Below are positions 1 through 8,396 of a DNA stretch of 64,000 nucleotides, one piece after another (the stretch's first letter is position 1; every line of letters begins with the position of its first letter). The notes beneath the pieces were generated by a model. It did not search any database and was not told the origin of the DNA. It saw only the letters and a program-made list of their open reading frames with translations. A program made the position numbers and the translations under genes. Source of the stretch: Thermonema rossianum DSM 10300. GTDB taxonomy: Bacteria; Bacteroidota; Bacteroidia; Cytophagales; Thermonemataceae. The DNA is taken from NCBI RefSeq assembly GCF_000426825.1, contig NZ_AUGC01000001.1:424044-488043 (forward strand). Reading direction: 5' to 3'.

Positions 1-22
1 AAACAGCATAAGAGAAACCATA

Positions 23-535
23 ATGATAGAGACTGTAAAGCAATTAAAAACCGGAAATTTGTGCCTGTATCCTTCTTCTTTGGGCTGGTGGTTGATTGCC
101 GACAGCTGGAAAAAAGAGGCAACCGGACGACTGATGCACATTAAAGGCACACTGGCACAAAAAGAAGTGGTGTTGCATATCGAGTCCATCGGCTTGCTGT
201 CACAATATGTTGCCGAGGTGCCGGATATAGCTTGGGACTGGATGGAGATGAACCGCCGTCCTTTGTGGGTGAAGTTTGAGCAATACCATTTGTTGCCGGA
301 AGGGGTGGCAGCTGATGAATTGTGGATTTCTTTGAGTAAGGAAGAAAGCTGGCATAAGCTGCTCAACCGCATAGGGCACCCGGTGGTGGGGATTCTGCTG
401 GGAGATACTTATATTCTTGACGATGCTTGGAATGTTTATGTGCCGGCGATGACGTTACCCAAGCAGCGGCATCGACCTGATAAAGTGCACCTGCTAAATA
501 ATGGAACTATTCAAAGCTTGGAAAAAGGAAGCTGA
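23..535 (+). CDS. Degenerate TsaC/YrdC/Sua5-like protein
   Basis: 170 residues. The whole length can be laid along the YrdC/TsaC domain, which makes threonylcarbamoyl-AMP for tRNA t6A modification: an early segment LKTGNLCLYPSSLGWW (8-23) where active members have a YPTDTxxGLG-type motif, IKGTLAQKEV (40-49) where they have IKGRPxxKP, and HPVVGILLGD (119-128) where they have PIVSTSANxSG. All three substrate-binding motifs are altered, so this is probably a divergent paralogue without normal activity. That is inference from remembered family motifs. The stop overlaps the start of the next gene by one base (TGATG), so the two are probably cotranslated. No signal peptide is visible. An alternative is a fast-evolving but active enzyme. 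Confidence 0.6.
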   Translation: MIETVKQLKTGNLCLYPSSLGWWLIADSWKKEATGRLMHIKGTLAQKEVVLHIESIGLLSQYVAEVPDIAWDWMEMNRRPLWVKFEQYHLLPEGVAADELWISLSKEESWHKLLNRIGHPVVGILLGDTYILDDAWNVYVPAMTLPKQRHRPDKVHLLNNGTIQSLEKGS

Positions 536-1404
536 TGAAATTACGCGATGTTATATTGCACTTCCGCTTCCCTTTTTCATTGTTTTTGATGCCGGTGTAT
601 TTATACGCTCTGAGCCAGGTGCACCGCATTGAAGACCGCTGGGCTGTGTGGGGAAGCTTCATTGTGTGGCATGTGTTTATTTATCCTGCAAGCAACGCCT
701 ACAATAGTTATTTCGATAAAGACGAGGGAAGTATTGGCGGTTTAAAGAGCCCACCGCCTGTAACAGAAATTTTGTATTGGATAAGCTTACTATGGACAGC
801 CTTAGGAGTGGGGTTGGCTTTTGTCGTGCATGTACTCTACGGTTGCATGGTGCTTGTGTATGTGTTGGTATCGAAGGCTTACAGCCATCCGGCTATCCGT
901 CTTAAGCGCCATCCTTATTTAGGCTGGTTGGCAGTGGTCCTTTTCCAGGGGGCTTGGGTTTATATGGCTACCGTAGTGGCAGTGGCACCGGGCGAGGAAA
1001 CAGAGCAGCAGCACCGGGCAGCCGCTCTGTTGAGTAGTCTCATGTTGGCGGCTACGTATCCGCTCACGCAGGTGTATCAGCATGAAGAAGACCGCCAAAG
1101 GGGAGACCTGACACTTTCTTTGCGTTTGGGGGTAAAGGGAACATTCCTTTGGGCATCATTTTTTCTTTTACTCACGGCTTTGGGCCATGTTGCATATGCC
1201 TATTATTTCGCCGACAGGCTTTATTTATTAGTATTGTCGGGATGTTTGTTGCTGCCCGGTATCTATTTTTTTTATTGGATGCGCCGGGCATACAGGCGCC
1301 AAGAGGCCACCTACGAAGAGGCCATGCGCATGAATATTACCGGAGCCATGAGCATGAATATAGCCTTTGCAACTTTATTGGCTTTGCGGTATCTTGTCGT
1401 TTGA
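535..1404 (+). CDS. UbiA-family prenyltransferase
   Basis: 289 residues with about eight hydrophobic membrane segments. Two acidic motifs sit where UbiA enzymes bind Mg-prenyl diphosphate: NSYFDKDEG (57-65) and a second, EEDRQRGD, near residue 185. UbiA proteins attach prenyl chains to quinone, heme or other aromatic acceptors in the inner membrane. The first motif is close to the classical NDxxDxxxD but not identical, so the acceptor cannot be named. The gene is translationally coupled to the degenerate TsaC-like gene before it, and a four-helix membrane protein follows ten bases later, suggesting a three-gene transcript ending at the terminator near 1911-1935. Confidence 0.75.
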   Translation: MKLRDVILHFRFPFSLFLMPVYLYALSQVHRIEDRWAVWGSFIVWHVFIYPASNAYNSYFDKDEGSIGGLKSPPPVTEILYWISLLWTALGVGLAFVVHVLYGCMVLVYVLVSKAYSHPAIRLKRHPYLGWLAVVLFQGAWVYMATVVAVAPGEETEQQHRAAALLSSLMLAATYPLTQVYQHEEDRQRGDLTLSLRLGVKGTFLWASFFLLLTALGHVAYAYYFADRLYLLVLSGCLLLPGIYFFYWMRRAYRRQEATYEEAMRMNITGAMSMNIAFATLLALRYLVV

Positions 1405-1413
1405 TTCATCAAA

Positions 1414-1890
1414 ATGCATAGAACTATGAGCTTTTATCAAATTTTACTCTTTTTGCACTCATGGCTACGGTGGGCTATCTTGCTGACAGCCCTTTGGGTA
1501 CTCATCCGTTCTTTTCGCGGATGGCAAATGGGACTGCCTTTCAAAAAGTCAGACAATGGCATGCAGGCAGCCTTTGTAGGCATGATGCATTTGCAGTTGG
1601 TGTTGGGTTTGCTGCTTTATTTTGTTTTTAGCCCCTTCGGTTTGGATGCCTTTGCCCAAGGTGCCAAGGTAGTGATGAAAAATGCAGGCTTGCGCTATTG
1701 GGCAGTGGAACATGCAACAGTGATGCTGTTGGCTGTTATTTTGGCACAGGTAGGGCGTACGAAGTCGAAACGTGCCCGGGCACACAAGCAAAAGTTTAAA
1801 CACGCTTTTGTGTTTTTCCTGATTAGTTTGATACTTATGTTGAGCCGTATTCCTTGGCACGAAAGTGCACGCTTGTTTCGAAGCTTTTAA
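1414..1890 (+). CDS. Small four-helix membrane protein
   Basis: 158 residues with four predicted membrane helices. Histidines lie in the first helix (FLHSWLRW), the second (MMHLQLVLG) and the third (EHATVMLL), an arrangement often annotated in Bacteroidota as a cytochrome-b-like protein; heme binding is only a possibility. A second ATG lies 12 bases downstream and either could be the start. It follows the UbiA-family gene closely and is the last gene before a strong terminator. Confidence 0.65.
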   Translation: MHRTMSFYQILLFLHSWLRWAILLTALWVLIRSFRGWQMGLPFKKSDNGMQAAFVGMMHLQLVLGLLLYFVFSPFGLDAFAQGAKVVMKNAGLRYWAVEHATVMLLAVILAQVGRTKSKRARAHKQKFKHAFVFFLISLILMLSRIPWHESARLFRSF

Positions 1891-1910
1891 TTTGTAGTAT
1901 TGTTTTAAGA

Positions 1911-1935
1911 GAGCCCCCTTTGGGGCTTTTTTTAT
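1911..1935 (+). terminator. Rho-independent terminator
   Basis: The stem AGCCCC (1912-1917) pairs with GGGGCT (1922-1927) around a CTTT loop and runs into a tract of T residues. It ends the plus-strand transcript of the membrane protein gene, just before the converging anmK. Confidence 0.85.
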
Positions 1936-3086
1936 TCGGGCAAAGAAATTTTTCCAAGTCTTACTTGAATGAGAGGAGGCGGATAACCGGCGGGCTTGCC
2001 TTGTAAGCATTCATAGCCCAAAAGGGCAAACAGCATTGCTTCTTTGGCATCGGGAGGAATGCCCAGCACTTCGGTGCTCTGAATAACATGATGGGGTAAA
2101 TATTCCTGCAGTTTTTCCATTAAAAAATGATTATGCACACCGCCGCCACTTACATAAATTTTCTGCGCTTTGTATTGTGGCTGCCGGCAGATGGCTTGGG
2201 CAATGCCCCAGGCTGTAAAACAGCAAAGGGTATGTAAAATATCTTGTACTGCATACCTCTTGCCTTCTATCAAGGCGGCAAGCCATTGCCATGAAAAACT
2301 CTCTTGACCGGTACTCTTGGGAAAGGCTTGTTGAAAAAAAGGGTGGGCGGTAAGGGCATCGAACAAATCCGGCAAGAAATGCCCTTTGCGGGCAAGGCAT
2401 CCGGAAGCATCGTAGTCTTGTTGTAAAAAGTGGCGGGTGGTGGCATCTAATAAGGTATTGCCGGGGCCGCAGTCGCTTGCCCACAAGCTTTGCCCACTAT
2501 CGCGTGGCGGAAGATAGGTGAGATTGGCAATACCGCCAATATTGAGCAGCCAACGGCTTTCTTGCTCGTGAGCAAGCAGCAAGTAATCGCCGTAGGGGGC
2601 CAGTGGAGCACCTTCGCCGCCCCCTGCAATATGCTTTTGGCGGAAGTCGCTGATGGTGAGAATGCCGGTTCGTAAGGCAATGATGTCACCATCGCCTATT
2701 TGCAGGGTGCTGTGTAAGCCATGCCCGGGGTCCGGTGCATGGTAAGCCGTTTGCCCATGGCTTGCGATAAGGTCTATTTGCCCGGAGGTAAGCTGCCACT
2801 CTTTGAGTGCGCTTAGTATCATTTGGGCATGCCACTCGCCCACCAAACGGTGGAGGCGGGTTAACTCTTCGAAATTGACATACTTTTGGAAGACAATTTT
2901 TTGTAATTTTTCTTTTTGAACCTTACTGTATTGCTGTGTTTTGAAACGATGTAGTGTAATATTTTTATTTTTTTCAGATTGACTGACATGGCACAAGGCT
3001 ATGTCCAAGCCGTCGAGCGATGTGCCTGACATGCAACCTATAATTGTAAGTTCCTTTTTTTGCAATACCTCTAAAACCTTATGCAT
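1932..3086 (-). CDS. anmK: Anhydro-N-acetylmuramic acid kinase
   Basis: 384 residues, close to the usual family length. It converts 1,6-anhydro-MurNAc from cell-wall turnover into MurNAc-6-phosphate in the cytoplasm. The N-terminal ATP-binding motif CMSGTSLDGLD is intact, followed by SHGQT, LLNIGGIANLTYL and DCGPGNTLLD, all typical of the AnmK fold of the ASKHA superfamily. It is monocistronic and converges on the membrane protein gene. The start chosen lies 13 residues before the conserved motif block, and no nearer upstream Met is available. Confidence 0.93.
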   Translation of the reverse strand: MHKVLEVLQKKELTIIGCMSGTSLDGLDIALCHVSQSEKNKNITLHRFKTQQYSKVQKEKLQKIVFQKYVNFEELTRLHRLVGEWHAQMILSALKEWQLTSGQIDLIASHGQTAYHAPDPGHGLHSTLQIGDGDIIALRTGILTISDFRQKHIAGGGEGAPLAPYGDYLLLAHEQESRWLLNIGGIANLTYLPPRDSGQSLWASDCGPGNTLLDATTRHFLQQDYDASGCLARKGHFLPDLFDALTAHPFFQQAFPKSTGQESFSWQWLAALIEGKRYAVQDILHTLCCFTAWGIAQAICRQPQYKAQKIYVSGGGVHNHFLMEKLQEYLPHHVIQSTEVLGIPPDAKEAMLFALLGYECLQGKPAGYPPPLIQVRLGKISLPE

Positions 3087-3242
3087 GCCTACTTTCGTTT
3101 TTAAAAAGTTGGTGAAAAAACTTGAATAAATAATATCTTTTTATTACATTCATACAACTAAGTCGGTATGGCTTCTTGCTTCCTTTTTCGGAAGAATTTT
3201 CTATGCCCTTTCTTATCACCAAAACTAACTTAATTAAAAACT

Positions 3243-4199
3243 ATGGAAAGCTATTGCCTCAAAATCGCCTTGGATTCTACACCTGCTGTATTTCACACAG
3301 GCATGTATGTTGCCTTAGGAAAAGGCTGGTTCAACGATGAAGAACTGGCTGTTCGCTTCATTAGCCCGGACGAGGATAACTACTACATGACACCTGCCCA
3401 GAAATTATGGCATGGGAAGGTTGATTTGGCTATTTTGAGGCCGGAAGAGCTTACCTGTCTGAATATTTCGGAGCCGGCACATCGTTTTATAGCTTTGGCT
3501 ACTCTCTTGCAAGACAACACACAAGCAATTGGGATAAGAAAAGAAATGGGCGTGGCGCGTTTGGCGCATCTCGATGGCAAGCGCTATGCCTATATGGGGC
3601 TGCCTTATGAGCATCGCTTTTTACGTTGTCTTATCAAACAGGATAGAGGGAAGGGGAAATATGAAGCAATAGAAACCGGTACAGCGGGGGCATGGCGTGC
3701 CTTCCTGCGTCGCCAAGTAGATGTGGTGCGTTATCATACAATCTGGGAGGGGGTAGATGCCGCATGCAGGCATATACCCCTTACTTCTTTTATGATAAAC
3801 GAGCAGCACGTGCCTTATCGTTATACACATGTGTTGTGTGTGCGCGATGATGTGTGGCAACAAAAGCAAGAAGCCATTCGTGCTTTCCTGCGGGTGGTGG
3901 CCGAGGGCTATTATTTTGCTACTGAGCACCCCGACAGCGCCGCCAATCTGCTGATGGAAGGGGCACGGCATCCTTCGTTGAACAATATTCGTTTTCTGTA
4001 TCAAAGTCAGCTAAGAGCTTTGCCGTACTACGGAGGCAAAGATTGGGGCAAAATGGATATTCAGGATTGGCGTGCCTTGTGGGAGGTGATGTTGGAGCAC
4101 AAAGTGCTGTTAGGACCCGACAAAAAAGTACTTGACCACCTGCCTTTTGCCATAGAGGAGGTCATACAACCCGTTCTACAAAAAGAAACAGCTATATAA
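3243..4199 (+). CDS. NMT1/THI5-like substrate-binding protein
   Basis: 318 residues. The opening (LDSTPAVFHTGMYVALGKGW, near residue 10) matches the SsuA/THI5 fold, where the family consensus is like LDWTPNxNHTGxYVA. Members bind or make pyrimidine precursors of thiamine, or bind other small molecules for ABC uptake. Unusually, no signal peptide or lipobox precedes the domain, so the protein appears cytoplasmic. The cysteine cluster CCCFC of yeast-type HMP-P synthases is absent. No ABC permease or ATPase gene is adjacent. The ligand is unknown. A strong hairpin terminator follows. Confidence 0.7.
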   Translation: MESYCLKIALDSTPAVFHTGMYVALGKGWFNDEELAVRFISPDEDNYYMTPAQKLWHGKVDLAILRPEELTCLNISEPAHRFIALATLLQDNTQAIGIRKEMGVARLAHLDGKRYAYMGLPYEHRFLRCLIKQDRGKGKYEAIETGTAGAWRAFLRRQVDVVRYHTIWEGVDAACRHIPLTSFMINEQHVPYRYTHVLCVRDDVWQQKQEAIRAFLRVVAEGYYFATEHPDSAANLLMEGARHPSLNNIRFLYQSQLRALPYYGGKDWGKMDIQDWRALWEVMLEHKVLLGPDKKVLDHLPFAIEEVIQPVLQKETAI

Positions 4200-4233
4200 T
4201 ACTTGTTTGTTTTGCTTTTCATACAGCTCTTTT

Positions 4234-4272
4234 ATACCTTACTAAACCCTTTTAGTAAGGTATTCCTTTTTT
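4234..4272 (+). terminator. Rho-independent terminator
   Basis: A 13-bp perfect stem, ATACCTTACTAAA (4234-4246) against its complement at 4251-4263, with a short loop, is followed by TCCTTTTTT. It ends the THI5-like gene. Confidence 0.9.
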
Positions 4273-4288
4273 CAAGCATAGAATTTAT

Positions 4289-6934
4289 GTGTGCATGACA
4301 TCCAAGAAGTTAGATAAAAACTACAAGCTTCGAGACCTGCGGTGCTATGCTTCCCGCAATGCACTGATGGGCAATCAGTATGAATACCGCCGCGTATTTG
4401 AAGCCTCAGAAGTCAATTATTTGTATGCCGAGTTGTCTTTTTTCAACAAGCTGTTCGATGAAGAAGATTGGGCTTGTGATTGTGTGTTGAAAGCTTACCG
4501 CATCAAGAACAATGAAAAAATAGAGCTGTGTAGTATTGACATTCACCGGGAGGTGCGCAAAGAAGAAAATATTGTGTATGTGCGCGAAGGTTGGGGCACA
4601 CCTGAATACGGTGCCTTTTGGAAACGTGGCGACTACCTTTGGGAAGCCTTTATCGATGGAGAACTGGTGGCTTCACAAAAAATATACGTTGAGGAAGGTG
4701 GAAAAGTGACACCGGGCAATAACCCCTATTTCGATATTGAAAGCCTTCGTTTTTTCAATGGTCCTTATAGCCTTGATGACCTGGCAGGCGGCAAGCGACG
4801 CTACTTGACTCAGTTTGCTTCCGACAAAACACAATACATATGGACAGAGCTGACCTTACGCAATAAGCAGACGCGCTCGTGGTACTGTGAAATATTTTTC
4901 AATTATTTCGATGATGCGGGACAGCTGAAAGGCAGCGTGAGCGACTTGTTATATGTGGCGCCCGGTACTACCACTTTCTATTCTCTGGCAGGCTGGGGAA
5001 ACAATACGCCCGGCTCTTGGCTGCCTGATAACTATCGCGTTGAAATAGTGTTTATGTCGGAGTTGGTGGCAGTGGCACCCCTACGTGTACACGAAACGGT
5101 GGAGGTGGAGGGGGAGCCGGAAGTGTTTTTTCCGGCAGAAAATAAACCATATATAGCCGGAGGCACCGCCGCAGAAGCATCCATGGATGAAAAATCATTG
5201 GAAGAGCTGCTTCAGGAACTGAACGAAATGATAGGCTTGGAGCCGGTCAAGAAGCGTTTGAATGACTTTATTCATTATTTGAAATTTTTGCGTTTGCGTC
5301 AAGCGCAGGGGTTTGAAGAAAATACCCACATAAGTTTACATTCCGCTTTTTTGGGCAACCCCGGCACCGGCAAAACTACCGTGGCCAAGATGCTGGGTAA
5401 AATCTACCATAAGATGGGGCTTTTGTCCAAAGGTACCGTTCACGAGGTGTCGCGCGCTGATCTTGTAGGTAAATTTATCGGGCAGACGGCTCCACAAACA
5501 CAAGAAGCCATCAACAAAGCACGCGGCGGCATCTTGTTTATCGATGAAGCGTATGCTTTGGCTCGGAAGGGCGATGAAGGCGGGCAGGACTTTGGCAAGG
5601 AAGCCATTGAAATATTGATAAAAGAGATGTCGGATGGTCCCGGCGATTTGGCCATTATCATGGCGGGCTATCCCGAAGAGATGCAGCACATGCTACAGTC
5701 GAACCCGGGCATGAAATCCCGCATCAACCTGATTTATCATTTCCCTGACTATACGCCGCAGGAATTGATGGAGATTTTAGAGTTGAAAGCCCGGAAGAAA
5801 GGGGTTGTTTTTGCCCCGGAAGCCAAAGAGTATATATACAAGCAGCTGGTAGAGTTGTATCGTAACCGGGACCGCACCTTTGGCAATGCCCGCCTGGTAA
5901 CTTCTTTGGTGGAAGAAGCAAAGCTGAATATGGGGCTTCGGATTATGCAACAAGCAAATGCCAAGGAATTATCAAAAGAAGCCTTGGAAACCATCTTGCT
6001 GGAAGACGTAAAGGCTATTTTTGGCAAGCAACATGCAAAGAAGCCCGATATACCCATAGATGAAGAGCTGTTGCACGATGCCATGCAGCAGCTCAATGCC
6101 TTAATAGGCATGGAGAATGTAAAAAATGAAATTCATGAGCTGGTGAAGCTGGTACGCTTTTACCGCGAATCGGGGCGTGATGTACTGAATCGCTTCTCTA
6201 TGCACATGGTGTTTACGGGCAATCCCGGTACGGGCAAGACAACCGTAGCGCGCATCATAGCGCAGGTGTACAAGGCTTTGGGCATATTGGAACGCGGGCA
6301 TTTGGTAGAGTGCGACCGCCAGTCGCTGGTTGCCGCTTACGTGGGGCAAACAGCCATCAAAACCAAGCAAAAAATAGATGAGGCAATAGGCGGGGTGCTG
6401 TTTATCGACGAAGCCTATGCCTTAACCAGCAAGTCGGAACAAGACTTTGGCAAAGAAGCAGTGGAAGTGCTGCTTAAACAAATGGAAGACCGCCGGGGTG
6501 AATTTGTGGTGATAGTGGCGGGCTATCCTGATAATATGCACGAGTTTTTGCATGCCAATCCCGGTTTGCTTTCCCGCTTCGACATGACCATTCATTTTGA
6601 CGATTACAAGGTGGATGAGCTCTACGACATTGCCCTGAGCATGTTTGAGCAGGAAGGTCTGCATTTAGACCTGGCGGCACAACAACAATTAAGAAGCTAC
6701 TTGGAACATCTTTACCGGACAAGGAATAAATACTTTGGCAATGCCCGCTCCGTAAGGAAAGTGGTACAGCAGGCTGTGCGCCATCAGCATTTGCGTATGG
6801 CTTCTTTGCCCAAAGAGGCGCGCACACCTGAAGTGCTGGAAACGGTTACTATAGAAGACCTGCGCGACCTGATGACTTCTTCGAATGACAAAGAGGAAGG
6901 GCTGGGCTTCCGTTTGAGTGGTGGGGGGGCTTAG
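4289..6934 (+). CDS. Double CbbX/SpoVK-type AAA+ ATPase with tandem N-terminal domain
   Basis: 881 residues. Two AAA+ modules of the CbbX/SpoVK/EccA type each show Walker A GNPGTGKTT (356-364 and 644-652), Walker B with the family signature LFIDEAYAL, and an AGYP motif in the sensor region. Such ATPases remodel protein substrates. The first ~290 residues are something else: two similar, beta-rich segments (about 10-140 and 150-280), each with aromatic residues, a conserved GWG and a terminal strand, which look like a tandem duplication of an unnamed domain, perhaps for substrate binding. A second in-frame ATG lies at residue 3. The gene stands alone between terminators; its partner is unknown. 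Confidence 0.85.
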   Translation: MCMTSKKLDKNYKLRDLRCYASRNALMGNQYEYRRVFEASEVNYLYAELSFFNKLFDEEDWACDCVLKAYRIKNNEKIELCSIDIHREVRKEENIVYVREGWGTPEYGAFWKRGDYLWEAFIDGELVASQKIYVEEGGKVTPGNNPYFDIESLRFFNGPYSLDDLAGGKRRYLTQFASDKTQYIWTELTLRNKQTRSWYCEIFFNYFDDAGQLKGSVSDLLYVAPGTTTFYSLAGWGNNTPGSWLPDNYRVEIVFMSELVAVAPLRVHETVEVEGEPEVFFPAENKPYIAGGTAAEASMDEKSLEELLQELNEMIGLEPVKKRLNDFIHYLKFLRLRQAQGFEENTHISLHSAFLGNPGTGKTTVAKMLGKIYHKMGLLSKGTVHEVSRADLVGKFIGQTAPQTQEAINKARGGILFIDEAYALARKGDEGGQDFGKEAIEILIKEMSDGPGDLAIIMAGYPEEMQHMLQSNPGMKSRINLIYHFPDYTPQELMEILELKARKKGVVFAPEAKEYIYKQLVELYRNRDRTFGNARLVTSLVEEAKLNMGLRIMQQANAKELSKEALETILLEDVKAIFGKQHAKKPDIPIDEELLHDAMQQLNALIGMENVKNEIHELVKLVRFYRESGRDVLNRFSMHMVFTGNPGTGKTTVARIIAQVYKALGILERGHLVECDRQSLVAAYVGQTAIKTKQKIDEAIGGVLFIDEAYALTSKSEQDFGKEAVEVLLKQMEDRRGEFVVIVAGYPDNMHEFLHANPGLLSRFDMTIHFDDYKVDELYDIALSMFEQEGLHLDLAAQQQLRSYLEHLYRTRNKYFGNARSVRKVVQQAVRHQHLRMASLPKEARTPEVLETVTIEDLRDLMTSSNDKEEGLGFRLSGGGA

Positions 6935-6963
6935 GTTTCATTTCACCTTCTTCGTATGGAAAT

Positions 6964-6990
6964 AAAAAAAGAGGGCATTTGCCCTCTCTT
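6964..6990 (-). terminator. Rho-independent terminator of the lipoprotein operon
   Basis: GAGGGC (6971-6976) pairs with GCCCTC (6981-6986) around ATTT. The run of A on its left becomes a T tract on the minus strand, so it mainly ends the lipoprotein operon, and may also stop the converging AAA+ gene. Confidence 0.8.
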
Positions 6991-7010
6991 GCCATTTATT
7001 GACAGCTTTT

Positions 7011-8396
7011 TTACAAAAGTGCTTCGGTAAGCTTTCTTACCAACTGTAGACTCACTTCCTGCTGGGCTTTTTTGTAGGCATCCAAGCCTGCCTTTTCGTA
7101 GTCGGTTTGAAAACCTTTGATGTTGTCCAGTACGGTGCTCATGATTTCGCGTTGTGTGGCAGGGTCTATCGCTACCGCCTTAATGCTGAGCTTGCTGATA
7201 TAAATAGCTCCGCTGCGTGAAAGCGCTTCGGTGTTGGCTTCAATAGACAGCACCACATCGGCACCTTGGGGTGTGCGGCTGAATTCCACTCCTTTTTTGC
7301 TCAACTCGTTTTTTATGTACTGCTCTACAATATTGTTGTCGAGAGCTTTGCCCAAGTTGTATTCTTTTGATTCTATGTAAACGACGGGCTTTTCAATATG
7401 AATGGTAACTGTAGCTTTGGGGGTGGAAAAGCGCTCAATAAGAAAACGTTCAAGCTTGTCGCTTTCTTTGACCTTGGCAATTTGCATGAGGTCCGGTGCT
7501 ACGATGAGGTGGAGAGTCCCCGTAGCGCTGATGGCTTTTTTGAGTTCGAGACCGGCAGTGCCGTTTGCGTCAGTAGTGGGGGGGCAACTCAACAAGCCCT
7601 CACCGCCTTGGAAATAGCTGTGCAGGGGCCAATAAGCCAATGTTTGTTGATTAGCCACGGTGGCTTTCAATTTCAGCAATTGAGGCCGGCTGTTGCGACG
7701 CTTAAGACGCACCTCTTGCGGTGTTATTTGAAGGTCGATTTTATTCAATATGTTTTGAATGCCGTAGTAAGCTTCTACCATCAACGAGCGGGATTCGCCG
7801 TTTACATTTATTTCAAGGTTTTCGCCCCAATAATTTTTTATGGCAAACAAGGCTTGAAAATAGCCCTCCATGGCTTCTGTCCATTGGCGGCGTTGCTCTG
7901 CCTCTTTGGCTTTTTGATAAAAAGCAAAGGCGGTCTGGCGTGCGTTTTCTTTTTTCTGTTCCTGCTGGCGTGCATACTCGGCTTTCGACAGGCGGTAATA
8001 TACCCAATAGCGCTCGCCGTCTTCGTAGGTATCTACTATTTCAAAGTTTTCGATTTCGGCAGTGGCAGTGGTTTTTATGTTCGACTCATACTCTTCGCGA
8101 AAGCTGCCGTTTTTGTCTAACTGATAAAGAAAGGAAGTGCTGGAAACAGTTACTTTTATTTCCGAAATGAGGTCTTGCAGTGCATTTTTTTTGGCAGTTT
8201 CCTGGTAGTCGGGCTGCCGCATGCTTGCACTGCCAATGCCTATGTAATAGACCGAAGAGATGGGGCGTGCCTTGACCCACTCCGGGCGGTCGTCTTCAAT
8301 ATTTTGGGCAGATGCCGGCACGCTCTGCTTTTGGCAGGCGAGCGTGCCCCACAGCAGTACCCACATACAAAACAGGTAAATCGATTTAGTTTTCAT
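7011..8396 (-). CDS. LPP20-like lipoprotein
   Basis: 461 residues from the start chosen at 8396. This gives a lipoprotein signal ending ...LWGTLAC and overlaps the upstream gene stop by 11 bases (ATG-N5-TAA). Upstream Met codons nine and five residues earlier exist but spoil the signal peptide. After the lipid cysteine comes a motif PEWVKARP...YYIGIGSA with a long helix, as in LPP20-family lipoproteins. A helical middle part (about 170-210) and a C-terminal domain rich in beta strands follow. The role is unknown; the family is often found with CsgG-like secretion or envelope lipoproteins, as here. It is the last gene of a probable prfA-lipoprotein operon. Confidence 0.65.
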   Translation of the reverse strand: MKTKSIYLFCMWVLLWGTLACQKQSVPASAQNIEDDRPEWVKARPISSVYYIGIGSASMRQPDYQETAKKNALQDLISEIKVTVSSTSFLYQLDKNGSFREEYESNIKTTATAEIENFEIVDTYEDGERYWVYYRLSKAEYARQQEQKKENARQTAFAFYQKAKEAEQRRQWTEAMEGYFQALFAIKNYWGENLEINVNGESRSLMVEAYYGIQNILNKIDLQITPQEVRLKRRNSRPQLLKLKATVANQQTLAYWPLHSYFQGGEGLLSCPPTTDANGTAGLELKKAISATGTLHLIVAPDLMQIAKVKESDKLERFLIERFSTPKATVTIHIEKPVVYIESKEYNLGKALDNNIVEQYIKNELSKKGVEFSRTPQGADVVLSIEANTEALSRSGAIYISKLSIKAVAIDPATQREIMSTVLDNIKGFQTDYEKAGLDAYKKAQQEVSLQLVRKLTEALL

